A DNA stretch of 64,000 nt from Nodularia sp. LEGE 06071. Lineage in GTDB: Bacteria > Cyanobacteriota > Cyanobacteriia > Cyanobacteriales > Nostocaceae. The notes under the pieces were generated by a model. It worked only from the letters and a program-made list of their open reading frames with translations. It made no database searches and was not told where the DNA came from. The DNA is taken from the NCBI RefSeq assembly GCF_015207755.1, contig NZ_JADEWH010000008.1, positions 1 through 64,000 on the forward strand. Direction: 5' to 3'. Shown one piece after another: positions 7,701-15,671 of this stretch. Position numbers and translations under genes: made by a program. The stretch's first letter is position 1; each line of letters begins with the position of its first letter.

Positions 7701-8624
7701 TCATCGCGCCCATTGCTGCAAAATATAAGCATAAAAAGCATCCTTATCTACCTTATCCATCGCATAAACTTTCCGTTTCCCAGCGACGACCTTAGTTCGT
7801 CCCTGACTCAAACCAGTGGTGATAATTTCTATTTCCCATTCACGCAATTGATAAAATTCTGGGTGTCCTAAGTAAGCCGTAGCTAGGACATCCCAAAAAT
7901 AATAATCTTGGGGAATAACTAAGGCATAACATTGACCGGCTAAATCAGATATAGGATAATGGCGTTGTCGTCCCATTTTGGATACTAAATCTGATGTCAC
8001 AGGCACATTATTAGTTAAATCTAAAGGACACATGATTATTTCAATTTGAGTTTGCAATACTCGCGCTGCTGAAACTGCATCCCAATAAACGTTCCATTCT
8101 GCGGAACCATCTTGTCCTGGTTCTAAACTTTTTTCGACATTTCCAGGGACATTCAATGCACCTCCCATCCAAACTATTTTTTCTATCTTCGCTTCAATAT
8201 CTGGTGCTTTATCTAAGGCTGTTGCTACTGTCGTTAAAGGCCCTGTTACCATCAGCGTTACTGGTGCTGGTGCTTCACGCAAAACCCGAATCATGAAATC
8301 TTGACCTGTTTCTGCAACCAAAGGCGTGTTGATAAATTCCCTTTGATTGAGAATGGGGAGATGGTCAACAATAAAGGAATCACGGCGGTAGAGAGGAGGA
8401 AAAGGATTAATTCCGCGTACAGTACTTTCTGCCACCGGGATGTGAGAAAATTTCATTAAATCTAAAATTTTACGTGTGGCACTGACAGCAGGTTGAATAT
8501 AACAATCGGCTGGAGTAACGACGATACCTAAAACTTCGATATGCTCCATCGTTAACAGCAGCATGGTTGCTAAATAATCATCAACACCACCATCATGATC
8601 CATTAATACGAGTTGTTTAGACAT
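7701..8624 (-). CDS. Nucleoside hydrolase (inosine/uridine-preferring family)
   Basis: Predicted to split the N-glycosidic bond of ribonucleosides to give ribose and base. The Ca-binding aspartate cluster is near the N-terminus as DHDGGVDDYLATMLL (residues 9-16 carry the Asp residues). Other family parts are the GILVVTPAD-like strand, LMVTGPLTTVATAL and KIVWMGGALNVPGN, and the final metal Asp in YYFWDVLATAYL. The 307-residue length is normal. Its start is only 16 bases from the divergent deaminase start, and no ribosome site is visible upstream, so it may be leaderless or poorly translated. Neighbouring deaminase and ribokinase genes fit nucleoside salvage. Confidence 0.9.
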   Translation of the reverse strand: MSKQLVLMDHDGGVDDYLATMLLLTMEHIEVLGIVVTPADCYIQPAVSATRKILDLMKFSHIPVAESTVRGINPFPPLYRRDSFIVDHLPILNQREFINTPLVAETGQDFMIRVLREAPAPVTLMVTGPLTTVATALDKAPDIEAKIEKIVWMGGALNVPGNVEKSLEPGQDGSAEWNVYWDAVSAARVLQTQIEIIMCPLDLTNNVPVTSDLVSKMGRQRHYPISDLAGQCYALVIPQDYYFWDVLATAYLGHPEFYQLREWEIEIITTGLSQGRTKVVAGKRKVYAMDKVDKDAFYAYILQQWAR

Positions 8625-8640
8625 ATAGGAGAATTAACAA

Positions 8641-9072
8641 ATGGATGAATTTATGGAAGCTGCGATCGCACAAGCAAAACAAGGTAGAAAGGAAGGTGGG
8701 ATTCCCATCGGTTCTATTCTCGTTAAGGATGGCAAAATTCTCGGTAGAGGACACAACAAGCGTGTGCAAGACGATGATCCTGTTACCCACGCCGAAATAG
8801 ATTGTCTCCGCAATGCTGGGAGAGTTGGTAGTTATAGGGGTACAACACTTTACTCTACCTTAATGCCGTGTTATTTGTGCGCTGGTGCAGTGGTGCAATT
8901 TGGCATTAAAAAAGTTGTCGCCGGAGAATCAAGAACTTTTCCGGGTGCTAAAGAATTTATGGTGTCTCACGGTGTGGAAGTAATTGATCTCAATCTTGAT
9001 GAATGCGAACAAATGATGAGTGAGTTTATTGAAACTAATCCCGAACTATGGAATGAAGATATTGGAAAGTAG
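8641..9072 (+). CDS. Cytidine/deoxycytidylate-deaminase family protein, cytosine-deaminase-like
   Basis: Zinc-dependent deaminase. The zinc and catalytic motif is intact: H50-A-E52 (VTHAEIDC) and P-C77-Y-L-C80 (MPCYLCAGA). The small size (143 residues) and motifs such as GGIPIGSILVKDGKILGRGHN and ETNPELWNEDIG at the C-terminus resemble fungal-type cytosine deaminases more than tRNA adenosine deaminases, though the substrate cannot be fixed from sequence alone. A clear AGGAGAATT ribosome site lies 7 bases before the ATG. Pairing with the divergent nucleoside hydrolase suggests that bases released from nucleosides are deaminated to uracil or similar. Confidence 0.88.
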   Translation: MDEFMEAAIAQAKQGRKEGGIPIGSILVKDGKILGRGHNKRVQDDDPVTHAEIDCLRNAGRVGSYRGTTLYSTLMPCYLCAGAVVQFGIKKVVAGESRTFPGAKEFMVSHGVEVIDLNLDECEQMMSEFIETNPELWNEDIGK

Positions 9073-9151
9073 TCATTAGTCATTAGTCTTTGGGAGCATC
9101 CCAAATGTGCAAGTTTAATTTATTTATAGGATTTTGGCTTACAGAAGAATG

Positions 9152-9221
9152 GAAAAACGAACCGCCTTGGCGCTAGCCTCTCCCTTTGGGAGAAGACGCA
9201 AAGAACGCCAAGGTAAGAGGG
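9152..9221. repeat. Dispersed palindromic repeat with GGCGCTAGCCTC core (copy 1)
   Basis: Contains GGCGCTAGCCTCTCCC followed by TTTGGGAGAAG, where CTCCCTTTGGGAG is a tight hairpin. Outer arms CCTTGGCG and CGCCAAGG pair. The same core recurs at about 20105, 31138, 48241 and 60708 in this window, and is inverted in the last two. Confidence 0.8.
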
Positions 9222-9239
9222 TTTAATAGGTTTTTTACA

Positions 9240-10238
9240 TTAGTCTTCTATGTTTTTACCAAATTGGGATACTCCCTTAGTCATTGGGAAGTTACAATCT
9301 TTTCCCGCTGCTTCTCCTACTCCCTTTTCTTCTAAAAAAGAATCAAAGGTTAATTTATCAGGTAACGAAGTTTGTGCGCCCATTTTTGTGGCGGCTAAAG
9401 CACCTGCGGCTGAAGCCCAAATCATAGCTTGATGTAAAGAAAGTCCTGTAAATAATGCGGCTGCTAAACCACCATTGAAAGCATCACCAGCAGCAACGGT
9501 GTCAACAGCATGAACTGGAAAAGCTGGGACAACAAATGTTTCCTCACCAGTGGCACAGATAGCACCTTTTGCACCTAGTTTAACGATCGCACATTTCACA
9601 CCCCGTTCTAATAAAACTTTAGCTGCCTTGATTGCCGTTTCCTCTCCATCTACAGAAAAACCCACCAATTGCCCTGCTTCTACTTCATTGGGTGTAATAA
9701 TATCGACTAATCGATAAAGTTCATCGGGTAAATTCCCTTGTGCGGGTGCGGGATCTAAAATTACTTGAATATTTGCATTTTTTGCGGCTTTGGCTGCTGC
9801 TACTACGGCAGTAATGGGAATTTCTAGTTGTAAAAGCAGTGCTGAAGCTGTTGGGAATAAGTGGGATAATCGTTCGATATCTTCTTGATTAACGCGTCCA
9901 TTTGCACCTGGAATGACAATAATTTGATTTTCACCAGCATGATCTACGGTGATTATGGCAACTCCAGAACTTACAGTTTCATCAATGAAGATATTATCAG
10001 TATTCACACCAGCAATTTGCAAATTTTGGACAAGTTCTGGACCAAAACTATCTGCGCCGACACGTCCCACTATCTGAGTCGGAATTTCTAATCGCGCTAA
10101 TGCTACGGCTTGATTTGCTCCTTTGCCTCCTGGTATTTTGAAAAAGTCTTCTCCTAATATAGTTTCACCTGCAATTGGTAATCTGGATGTAGTTGCTACT
10201 AGGTCTATATTGATGCTGCCGAAGACGATAATGGTCAT
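9240..10238 (-). CDS. rbsK: Ribokinase
   Basis: PfkB-family sugar kinase that phosphorylates D-ribose to ribose 5-phosphate. The first signature is FGSINIDLVATTSRLP with GGKGANQAVALARL; the second, near residues 245-255, is DTVAAGDAFNGGLAAAL with the catalytic Asp. The core ends about residue 307; the last 25 residues (EEKGVGEAAGKD... onward) look like read-through of non-conserved sequence, since family members are usually about 305 long. Ribose from the nearby nucleoside hydrolase would be a natural substrate. Confidence 0.92.
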   Translation of the reverse strand: MTIIVFGSINIDLVATTSRLPIAGETILGEDFFKIPGGKGANQAVALARLEIPTQIVGRVGADSFGPELVQNLQIAGVNTDNIFIDETVSSGVAIITVDHAGENQIIVIPGANGRVNQEDIERLSHLFPTASALLLQLEIPITAVVAAAKAAKNANIQVILDPAPAQGNLPDELYRLVDIITPNEVEAGQLVGFSVDGEETAIKAAKVLLERGVKCAIVKLGAKGAICATGEETFVVPAFPVHAVDTVAAGDAFNGGLAAALFTGLSLHQAMIWASAAGALAATKMGAQTSLPDKLTFDSFLEEKGVGEAAGKDCNFPMTKGVSQFGKNIED

Positions 10239-10388
10239 GATTTGAGGATTTTATTTTTTTTAACGCAAAGTTACGCAAAGTTTAGCGCATACCGCAAGCG
10301 GAACCCGGAGGGTAGGTACGCAGAGTGTTTGTTAGGCTCGGCTGCTGATTTTTTTGATATCTTGGTAGAAAACCGGAGAATAAGTCCT

Positions 10389-11000
10389 ATGGTGATGACT
10401 GCACCCACTCATTCCCAACGCGCCATACTGTCAAATATTAGTTGGCATACCTTTGAAACTATCCTCGCAGAAATGGGGGATAATCGGGCGACGCGACTGG
10501 CTTATGACCACGGAACACTGGAAATTATGACTCCTTTAATGCCCCATGAGCATAATAAAAGACTGATAGAAAAGCTGATTGATAGTCTAGCAGAGGAACT
10601 CAATCTTAATCTGAAAAGCACGGGTTCTGTGACTTGTAAGCGCCCAGATTTAAGGCGGGGTGTGGAACCAGATTCGAGTTTTTATATCCAGAATGAACCT
10701 GTGATGCGAAGTAAGCAAAATCTCGATTTAAGCCAAGATCCCCCACCTGACTTAGTAATTGAGGTAGACTACACCAGCGCTTCTGTTGACCGACTTCCTA
10801 TATATCAGGCTTTGGGTGTACCAGAGGTTTGGCGTTATGACGAACCTGTAATGCAGATTTACCAGTTGCGAGAGGGTAGATATGTTCCTTGTGATGTTTC
10901 GCCAACTTTTGCTAATCTGCCTTTAACTACTGAAATTCCCCGTTTTTTTGCAAGAAAATTTAAAAATTGGGGAAATACCGATGATTCGCTCTTTCCGTGA
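10389..11000 (+). CDS. Uma2-family (DUF820) putative nuclease
   Basis: A member of the Uma2/DUF820 family, which is strongly expanded in cyanobacteria and has a PD-(D/E)XK-type fold. Visible parts: SWHTFETILAEMGD, the YDHGTLEIMTPLMPHEHNKR segment, PDSSFYIQN carrying the first acidic residue, and DPPPDLVIEVDYTSASVDRL with the DLVIEVD metal strand. I start at MVMTAPTHSQ; the frame is open back to 10242, but that part lies over a palindromic repeat. Cellular role is unknown; other Uma2 genes occur near mobile DNA. Confidence 0.85.
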   Translation: MVMTAPTHSQRAILSNISWHTFETILAEMGDNRATRLAYDHGTLEIMTPLMPHEHNKRLIEKLIDSLAEELNLNLKSTGSVTCKRPDLRRGVEPDSSFYIQNEPVMRSKQNLDLSQDPPPDLVIEVDYTSASVDRLPIYQALGVPEVWRYDEPVMQIYQLREGRYVPCDVSPTFANLPLTTEIPRFFARKFKNWGNTDDSLFP

Positions 11001-11087
11001 TTGGGTAAAACAGCAGAGTGAAAATTGACAGGCGATCGCTAAAGAGCTATACCATATCAAGGTGCATCATACATAAGCTTTTATCTT

Positions 11088-11468
11088 ATGCCTAGTGTTG
11101 AACGCGACGAGAATAGAGAGCATCGCATTGAAACAGAGATAATTGTCGATGCTGAAAATCAAGAAGACAGGGCAATGGGTTGGTACAACTACCTCGACGA
11201 TACCCTGAATGTGCCATTTATGGCTAAGTTGACGAAGAAATCAGGCAAAACATCCGCAGTTGAGGAGAAAAAAGTTGAAGTAATGGGAATGGCACCAGAC
11301 GATGAGTGCTTAAAAGATATGTATGTGGAAGTGGTTTATCCCCATGGCCAGGATGAAGACCTGTTTTCTGTGAAGTTATCGGATCTAGTAGCAATTAATA
11401 CTGATTCTGATACTAAAGAGGCGATCGCAGATTGGCATTATTGGCTTGCTAGAGGTTATAAATTCTAA
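11088..11468 (+). CDS. ccbP: Calcium-binding protein CcbP family
   Basis: Small acidic cytoplasmic protein of the CcbP family. In Anabaena sp. PCC 7120 CcbP binds Ca2+ and its removal during nitrogen step-down raises free calcium needed for heterocyst differentiation. The 126-residue product is rich in Asp/Glu and has the family core EIIVDAENQEDRAMGWYNYL, followed by PFMAKL, VEVMGMAPDDEC and SDLVAINTDSDTKEAIADWH. The start has no strong ribosome site. Assignment is from remembered family features, so the symbol is moderately secure. It stands alone between Uma2 and a convergent acetyltransferase. Confidence 0.82.
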   Translation: MPSVERDENREHRIETEIIVDAENQEDRAMGWYNYLDDTLNVPFMAKLTKKSGKTSAVEEKKVEVMGMAPDDECLKDMYVEVVYPHGQDEDLFSVKLSDLVAINTDSDTKEAIADWHYWLARGYKF

Positions 11469-11479
11469 AAAATAGCAAT

Positions 11480-12037
11480 TTATAAATGCCGAATTATCCG
11501 GCAAGGATTGCCAGCCGCAACCACGTTTGCAGGGACATCTTTAACAACTACGCTACCAGCACCAATAGTAGTGTTGTCGCCAATTGTCACTCCTGGACAA
11601 ATGATTGCACTGCCACCAATCCAAACATTATTGCCAATTTTGACGGGAGCAGCAAGTTCTCTGCCAGAAAGACGAATTTCCGGTTCTGTGGGATGGTAAG
11701 CTGCATAAATCTGCACGTAAGGAGCGCACAAGACATTTTCACCAATTGTGACTAAATTACAGTCTAAAATTACACAACCATAATTCATATATAATCCATT
11801 GCCAGCATCAATATTGCTGCCATAGTCACAATGAAAGGGTGGCACAATGGTTACTTTATTGCCTAATTTTCCGAATAATTCTTGCAAAATTTGTTTCCGT
11901 TGTACCTCCTGTTCTTCTGTTGTGGTGTTGTAGATTTGTAAGAGACGACTGGCTCGTTTTTGTTCTGACACTAATTCCGAATCTTCTGCCAGATATAACT
12001 CACCTGATAACATTTTTTGTTTCTCAGTTTTTCCCAT
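11480..12037 (-). CDS. maa: Sugar O-acetyltransferase (maltose/galactoside type)
   Basis: Left-handed beta-helix acetyltransferase using acetyl-CoA to acetylate a sugar hydroxyl. The N-terminal helical part begins MGKTEKQKMLSGELYLAEDSEL, typical of Maa/LacA proteins. Hexapeptide repeats fill residues 75-180, with the active-site region YAAYHPTEPEIR supplying the catalytic His, then PVKIGNNVWIGGSAIICPGV and NPCRIIRHL at the end. At 185 residues it is the normal length. The acceptor sugar is unknown. Confidence 0.9.
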   Translation of the reverse strand: MGKTEKQKMLSGELYLAEDSELVSEQKRASRLLQIYNTTTEEQEVQRKQILQELFGKLGNKVTIVPPFHCDYGSNIDAGNGLYMNYGCVILDCNLVTIGENVLCAPYVQIYAAYHPTEPEIRLSGRELAAPVKIGNNVWIGGSAIICPGVTIGDNTTIGAGSVVVKDVPANVVAAGNPCRIIRHL

Positions 12038-12131
12038 AAAAAATTTTTAACCGCAATTACATAAAATTTTACTATTCCTACTAGGAAAATTTACAATTTC
12101 AATTTTTACAACTTATTTAGGATGACCATAT

Positions 12132-13775
12132 ATGAATTTACCATATAACAAACTTAGGGAAATGCATTTATTTAATAGGCTGAAATTTGCTCCCGCCCAG
12201 CTAGTAAGTGTAACAGTATTCCTGACATTACTATTGTTTATTCCTCAAGTTTTGCTTAACTGGCAAGCATATTATAACTTCAACAGTATTACTAAACAAG
12301 AATTTAAACTCCAAACAATAAGTGATAGAATTATTTATTTTGATGAAGTCTTAACCATGTCAGCTCGGATGAATGCAGCGACAGGTAACATTATTTGGGA
12401 AAACCGATATCGCCAATTTGAACCGCAACTTGATTTGGCAATTAAAGAATCTATTACACTGGCTCCTGAAACCTATGAAGATGATCAGGCTCAAAAAATT
12501 GATGCGGCTAATCAGCAGTTAGTTGCAATGGAATATGAATCCTTTGATTTAGTTAAAAAAAATCAAAAAGAGGCTGCACAACTATTATTGTCTAGCCAAG
12601 AATATCAAACTCATAAACAGATTTATGCTGATGGTGTTGCTCAAAGAAACCGTAATATCTCACTGGCGTTGCAACGAAAAGTTGCTGAGTATCGCCAAAG
12701 AATGATTTGGGCTATTATCGGCTCTATTATAACTTTAACAATGCTGATTCCAGCATGGATTCTGGTATTAATTTTATTACAAAAATATTTAAAAGCAAAA
12801 AAAAATTTTCAAGCCGCTTTAGAAGAAACTAATTATAGGTTAGAAATAGAAGTTGCGGCCAGAACGGAAAAATTAAAACAGAAAAATATTCAACTACAAC
12901 AGACACTGCAAGAATTGCAACAAACTCAAGTACAACTGATTCAAACTGCAAAGATGTCCTCACTGGCTCATTTAGTCGCTGGTGTCGCTCATGAAATTAA
13001 TAACCCTGTGAGTTTCATTTATGGAAACTTGATGCATTTGAGGGAATACACACAAAAATTACTGAATTTGATTAACCAATATCAGCAAAGATATCCTAAT
13101 TACAATCCAGAAATAAATATTTTGATTGAGGAGATAGATTTAGATTTTATTATTGATGATTTGCCAAAAATATTATCCTCAATGGCAGTTGGTACTGAGC
13201 GTATCCGGGATATTGTATTAAGTCTACGGAATTTCTCGCGTCTTGATGAAGCGGAAATGAAACTTGTCAATATTCATGAAGGAATTGATAGTACGCTGTC
13301 AATTTTGCAATCTCGTCTTCAAGATCAGGACGAACAGCCGGAAATTGCAATTATTAAAAATTATGGTAATTTGCCTCTTGTGGAATGCTATGCAGGAGGA
13401 ATAAATCAGGTATTTATGAATATTATTAGTAACGCTATCGACGCTTTACGCCAACAAAAAATAGATAATTATCGAGAGATTCAACCATACACCAATTCAA
13501 TTATTATCCATACTCAAGTTAAAGAGACTAAAAGCGTAATTATTAGCATTAAAGATAATGCTACAGGAATAACGGAGAAAGTTAAAAATAGATTGTTTGA
13601 ACCGTTCTTTACAACTAAACCTATAGGTGAAGGTACTGGCTTAGGTTTATCTATTAGTTACCAGATTATTGTAAATAAGCATAGGGGAAAAATTGAGTGT
13701 GTTTCTGAACCTGGAAAGGGAACAGAATTTTTGATTGAGATTCCTATTAAGCAGATAAAGCCAGTAAATGCATAG
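12132..13775 (+). CDS. Membrane-bound sensor histidine kinase (orphan)
   Basis: Two-component sensor kinase. Two hydrophobic segments (about residues 24-43 and 193-215) enclose a roughly 150-residue helical extracytoplasmic sensor. A coiled coil (230-275) leads to the H-box HLVAGVAHEINNPVSF, with phospho-accepting His at 287. The catalytic domain has the N-box SNAIDALRQQ, the G1-like DNATGI (usual form DNGxGI, so Asn-Ala replaces Asn-Gly) and the G2 box GEGTGLGLSIS. This arrangement is the HWE/NtrB-like type common in cyanobacteria. No response regulator gene is adjacent, so its partner and signal are unknown. Confidence 0.9.
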   Translation: MNLPYNKLREMHLFNRLKFAPAQLVSVTVFLTLLLFIPQVLLNWQAYYNFNSITKQEFKLQTISDRIIYFDEVLTMSARMNAATGNIIWENRYRQFEPQLDLAIKESITLAPETYEDDQAQKIDAANQQLVAMEYESFDLVKKNQKEAAQLLLSSQEYQTHKQIYADGVAQRNRNISLALQRKVAEYRQRMIWAIIGSIITLTMLIPAWILVLILLQKYLKAKKNFQAALEETNYRLEIEVAARTEKLKQKNIQLQQTLQELQQTQVQLIQTAKMSSLAHLVAGVAHEINNPVSFIYGNLMHLREYTQKLLNLINQYQQRYPNYNPEINILIEEIDLDFIIDDLPKILSSMAVGTERIRDIVLSLRNFSRLDEAEMKLVNIHEGIDSTLSILQSRLQDQDEQPEIAIIKNYGNLPLVECYAGGINQVFMNIISNAIDALRQQKIDNYREIQPYTNSIIIHTQVKETKSVIISIKDNATGITEKVKNRLFEPFFTTKPIGEGTGLGLSISYQIIVNKHRGKIECVSEPGKGTEFLIEIPIKQIKPVNA

Positions 13776-13885
13776 CAGACTGGAGTCAAGAACCCAATCA
13801 GACCAAAAATTGAGTTTTTAGCTTGACAATGGTAAATATTGAACGCTATTACTTAATAATATTATGACAAAGAGTAAAAATAAAT

Positions 13886-15067
13886 ATGCCTTTTAGGATT
13901 TTAAGTTTAGATGGCGGGGGTATTCGCGGAGTAATTGGCGCAACGATGCTGGCTGCTATCGAGAAGAAGCTTAATCAGCCTTTGAATAAGTCCTTTGATT
14001 TAATTGCTGGAACTTCCACAGGGTCAATTTTAGCAGCTGGGATCGCGGCGGGACTCACTAGCAAAGAAATTATTGAAATATATAAAGACAATGGCTCCAT
14101 TATCTTTCCCTACAAAAGTCGTTTTTCATTGCAGAGACTTCCTTTATTACTGAAGTATGGTTTATCAGCTCCCAAATATTCAGATGATGGTTTGGCAAAA
14201 GTCCTCAGAGATACTCTAGGACAGACAAAACTATTAGATATTAGCGATCCGTTACTATTAATTGTTGCTTACGATACCATTACCAGAGAGTCCATAGTAT
14301 TTAAAAGCTGGCGTGAAGATCCATCTTATGGCAATGTGCCTTTATGGGAAGCCTGTCTTTGTTCGTCTTCGGCTCCAACTTTTTTTCCGGCACATAAACT
14401 AGACAAAAGAATCAATGGCACAGCCCAATGTGCTACTGGAGATACTATCACATTATGTGAGCAAGGATCTTCAATTAATAATATATATAACGATGCACAA
14501 ATTAGAATCACCAGTGGGGCGGGGCAAGGTCAAACTCGATCTATCAAAAAGTATGAAGGCACAAAAAGACGAGCTTTGATCAATTCCCCTTGGGAAAATA
14601 TTCCCGATCATACCTCTAGTTATTCAATTAAAAGTATCTACTCGGCAATTGATGGTGCTGTTGCTGCTAATAACCCTTCTAGCTGTGCAGTTGCTGAAGC
14701 CCTAAGATTAGGGCATAAAATTGAAGATATTAGCGTCCTTTCCATAGGGACTGGCAACCTCACGCGAATCATACCATTTGAAAAAGCGCAAAGCTGGGGT
14801 CTTATACAATGGGCGCAGCCGATCATCAGTGTATTGTTAGATGCTTCTTCAAATGTTAATGAGTACATCACTAATAAAATCATTCAAGAGCGGGTTTTAC
14901 GGTTGCAATTCAAGCTGGATCGGGAGTTAACAGGTAAACCCTTAAATGATGATATTGATGATGTGAGTCAAGAGAATATCAATAATTTAATTGAGGCGGC
15001 AGAAGTTTATATTCAACAACCACAAATGCAAGCTGCTTTGGATAGATTTTTACAATATAACCAATAG
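13886..15067 (+). CDS. Patatin-like phospholipase with an inserted beta-rich segment
   Basis: Predicted acyl hydrolase. The oxyanion loop is DGGGIRG (residues 9-15), the nucleophile elbow is AGTSTGS with Ser44, and the catalytic Asp lies in AIDGAVAANNPS (Asp256). Between SSAPTFFPAHKL and that Asp there is an extra segment of about 75 residues (174-250) containing AQIRITSGAGQGQTRSIKKY and a downstream SPWENIPDHTSSY. In ordinary bacterial patatins these two motifs are much closer. The inserted motif resembles the ITxGxGxGQTRxIxxY segments of phage structural proteins. Total length 393 against the usual 310-330 fits an insertion. Confidence 0.88.
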   Translation: MPFRILSLDGGGIRGVIGATMLAAIEKKLNQPLNKSFDLIAGTSTGSILAAGIAAGLTSKEIIEIYKDNGSIIFPYKSRFSLQRLPLLLKYGLSAPKYSDDGLAKVLRDTLGQTKLLDISDPLLLIVAYDTITRESIVFKSWREDPSYGNVPLWEACLCSSSAPTFFPAHKLDKRINGTAQCATGDTITLCEQGSSINNIYNDAQIRITSGAGQGQTRSIKKYEGTKRRALINSPWENIPDHTSSYSIKSIYSAIDGAVAANNPSSCAVAEALRLGHKIEDISVLSIGTGNLTRIIPFEKAQSWGLIQWAQPIISVLLDASSNVNEYITNKIIQERVLRLQFKLDRELTGKPLNDDIDDVSQENINNLIEAAEVYIQQPQMQAALDRFLQYNQ

Positions 15068-15185
15068 TTAAAAAGAATCCAAGCTGTTTGAGTGCATAAA
15101 TATCATCAACAGCTTGGTATAATATACTCATGAATTTATCTCTATATTGAGAGAGTTTCTGAGTTGGGAAAAGCACATCAGAACT

Positions 15186-15554
15186 TTAGAGGTTAGACTT
15201 AGTTCTAGTGAGTTCAATACTAATTCGTCCGCCAAAATCTGGAATAGGTGCGGCTGGTTTACTGACAATGACTTGGACTTGTGTGACGCGATCGCACTCT
15301 TGCAGGATAGAATCAGCGATCGCACCCACTAACCTTTCCAGCAAAGCAAACTTAGCTGTTTTCACGAGATTTTGTATTGAGCTAATAACGCTGCGATAAT
15401 CTAGAGTATCTTCAATTGCGTCAGTCTTGGCAGCTGTGGAGATATCTAACCATAACTTCACGTCCACCTCAAACCATTGCCCTAATACCTGTTCTTCTGG
15501 TAGATACCCAGTGTAGCCGTAGCAGCGAATATCGGTTAAATGAATGCAATCCAT
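15186..15554 (-). CDS. folB: Dihydroneopterin aldolase
   Basis: Folate biosynthesis enzyme that converts 7,8-dihydroneopterin to 6-hydroxymethyl-dihydropterin and glycolaldehyde. The protein starts MDCIHLTDIRCYGYTGYLPE (the GYxGxxxxE pterin-binding region), continues GQWFEVDVKLWLD and DTLDYRSVISSIQ, and ends with VQVIVSKPAAPIPDFGG containing the conserved Lys. It is 122 residues, the standard size for this octameric enzyme. It lies between patatin and menD on the opposite strand. Confidence 0.93.
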   Translation of the reverse strand: MDCIHLTDIRCYGYTGYLPEEQVLGQWFEVDVKLWLDISTAAKTDAIEDTLDYRSVISSIQNLVKTAKFALLERLVGAIADSILQECDRVTQVQVIVSKPAAPIPDFGGRISIELTRTKSNL

Positions 15555-15671
15555 AAGACTTTGAGAGTGAATTTGACATTTGGCGGAAAGAGGAAAAGCC
15601 CAACTTTCCCAGAGGGATTTTAAATTGAATTTAACTATACAAAATCTAAAATTTAAAATTATCTAATAGCT

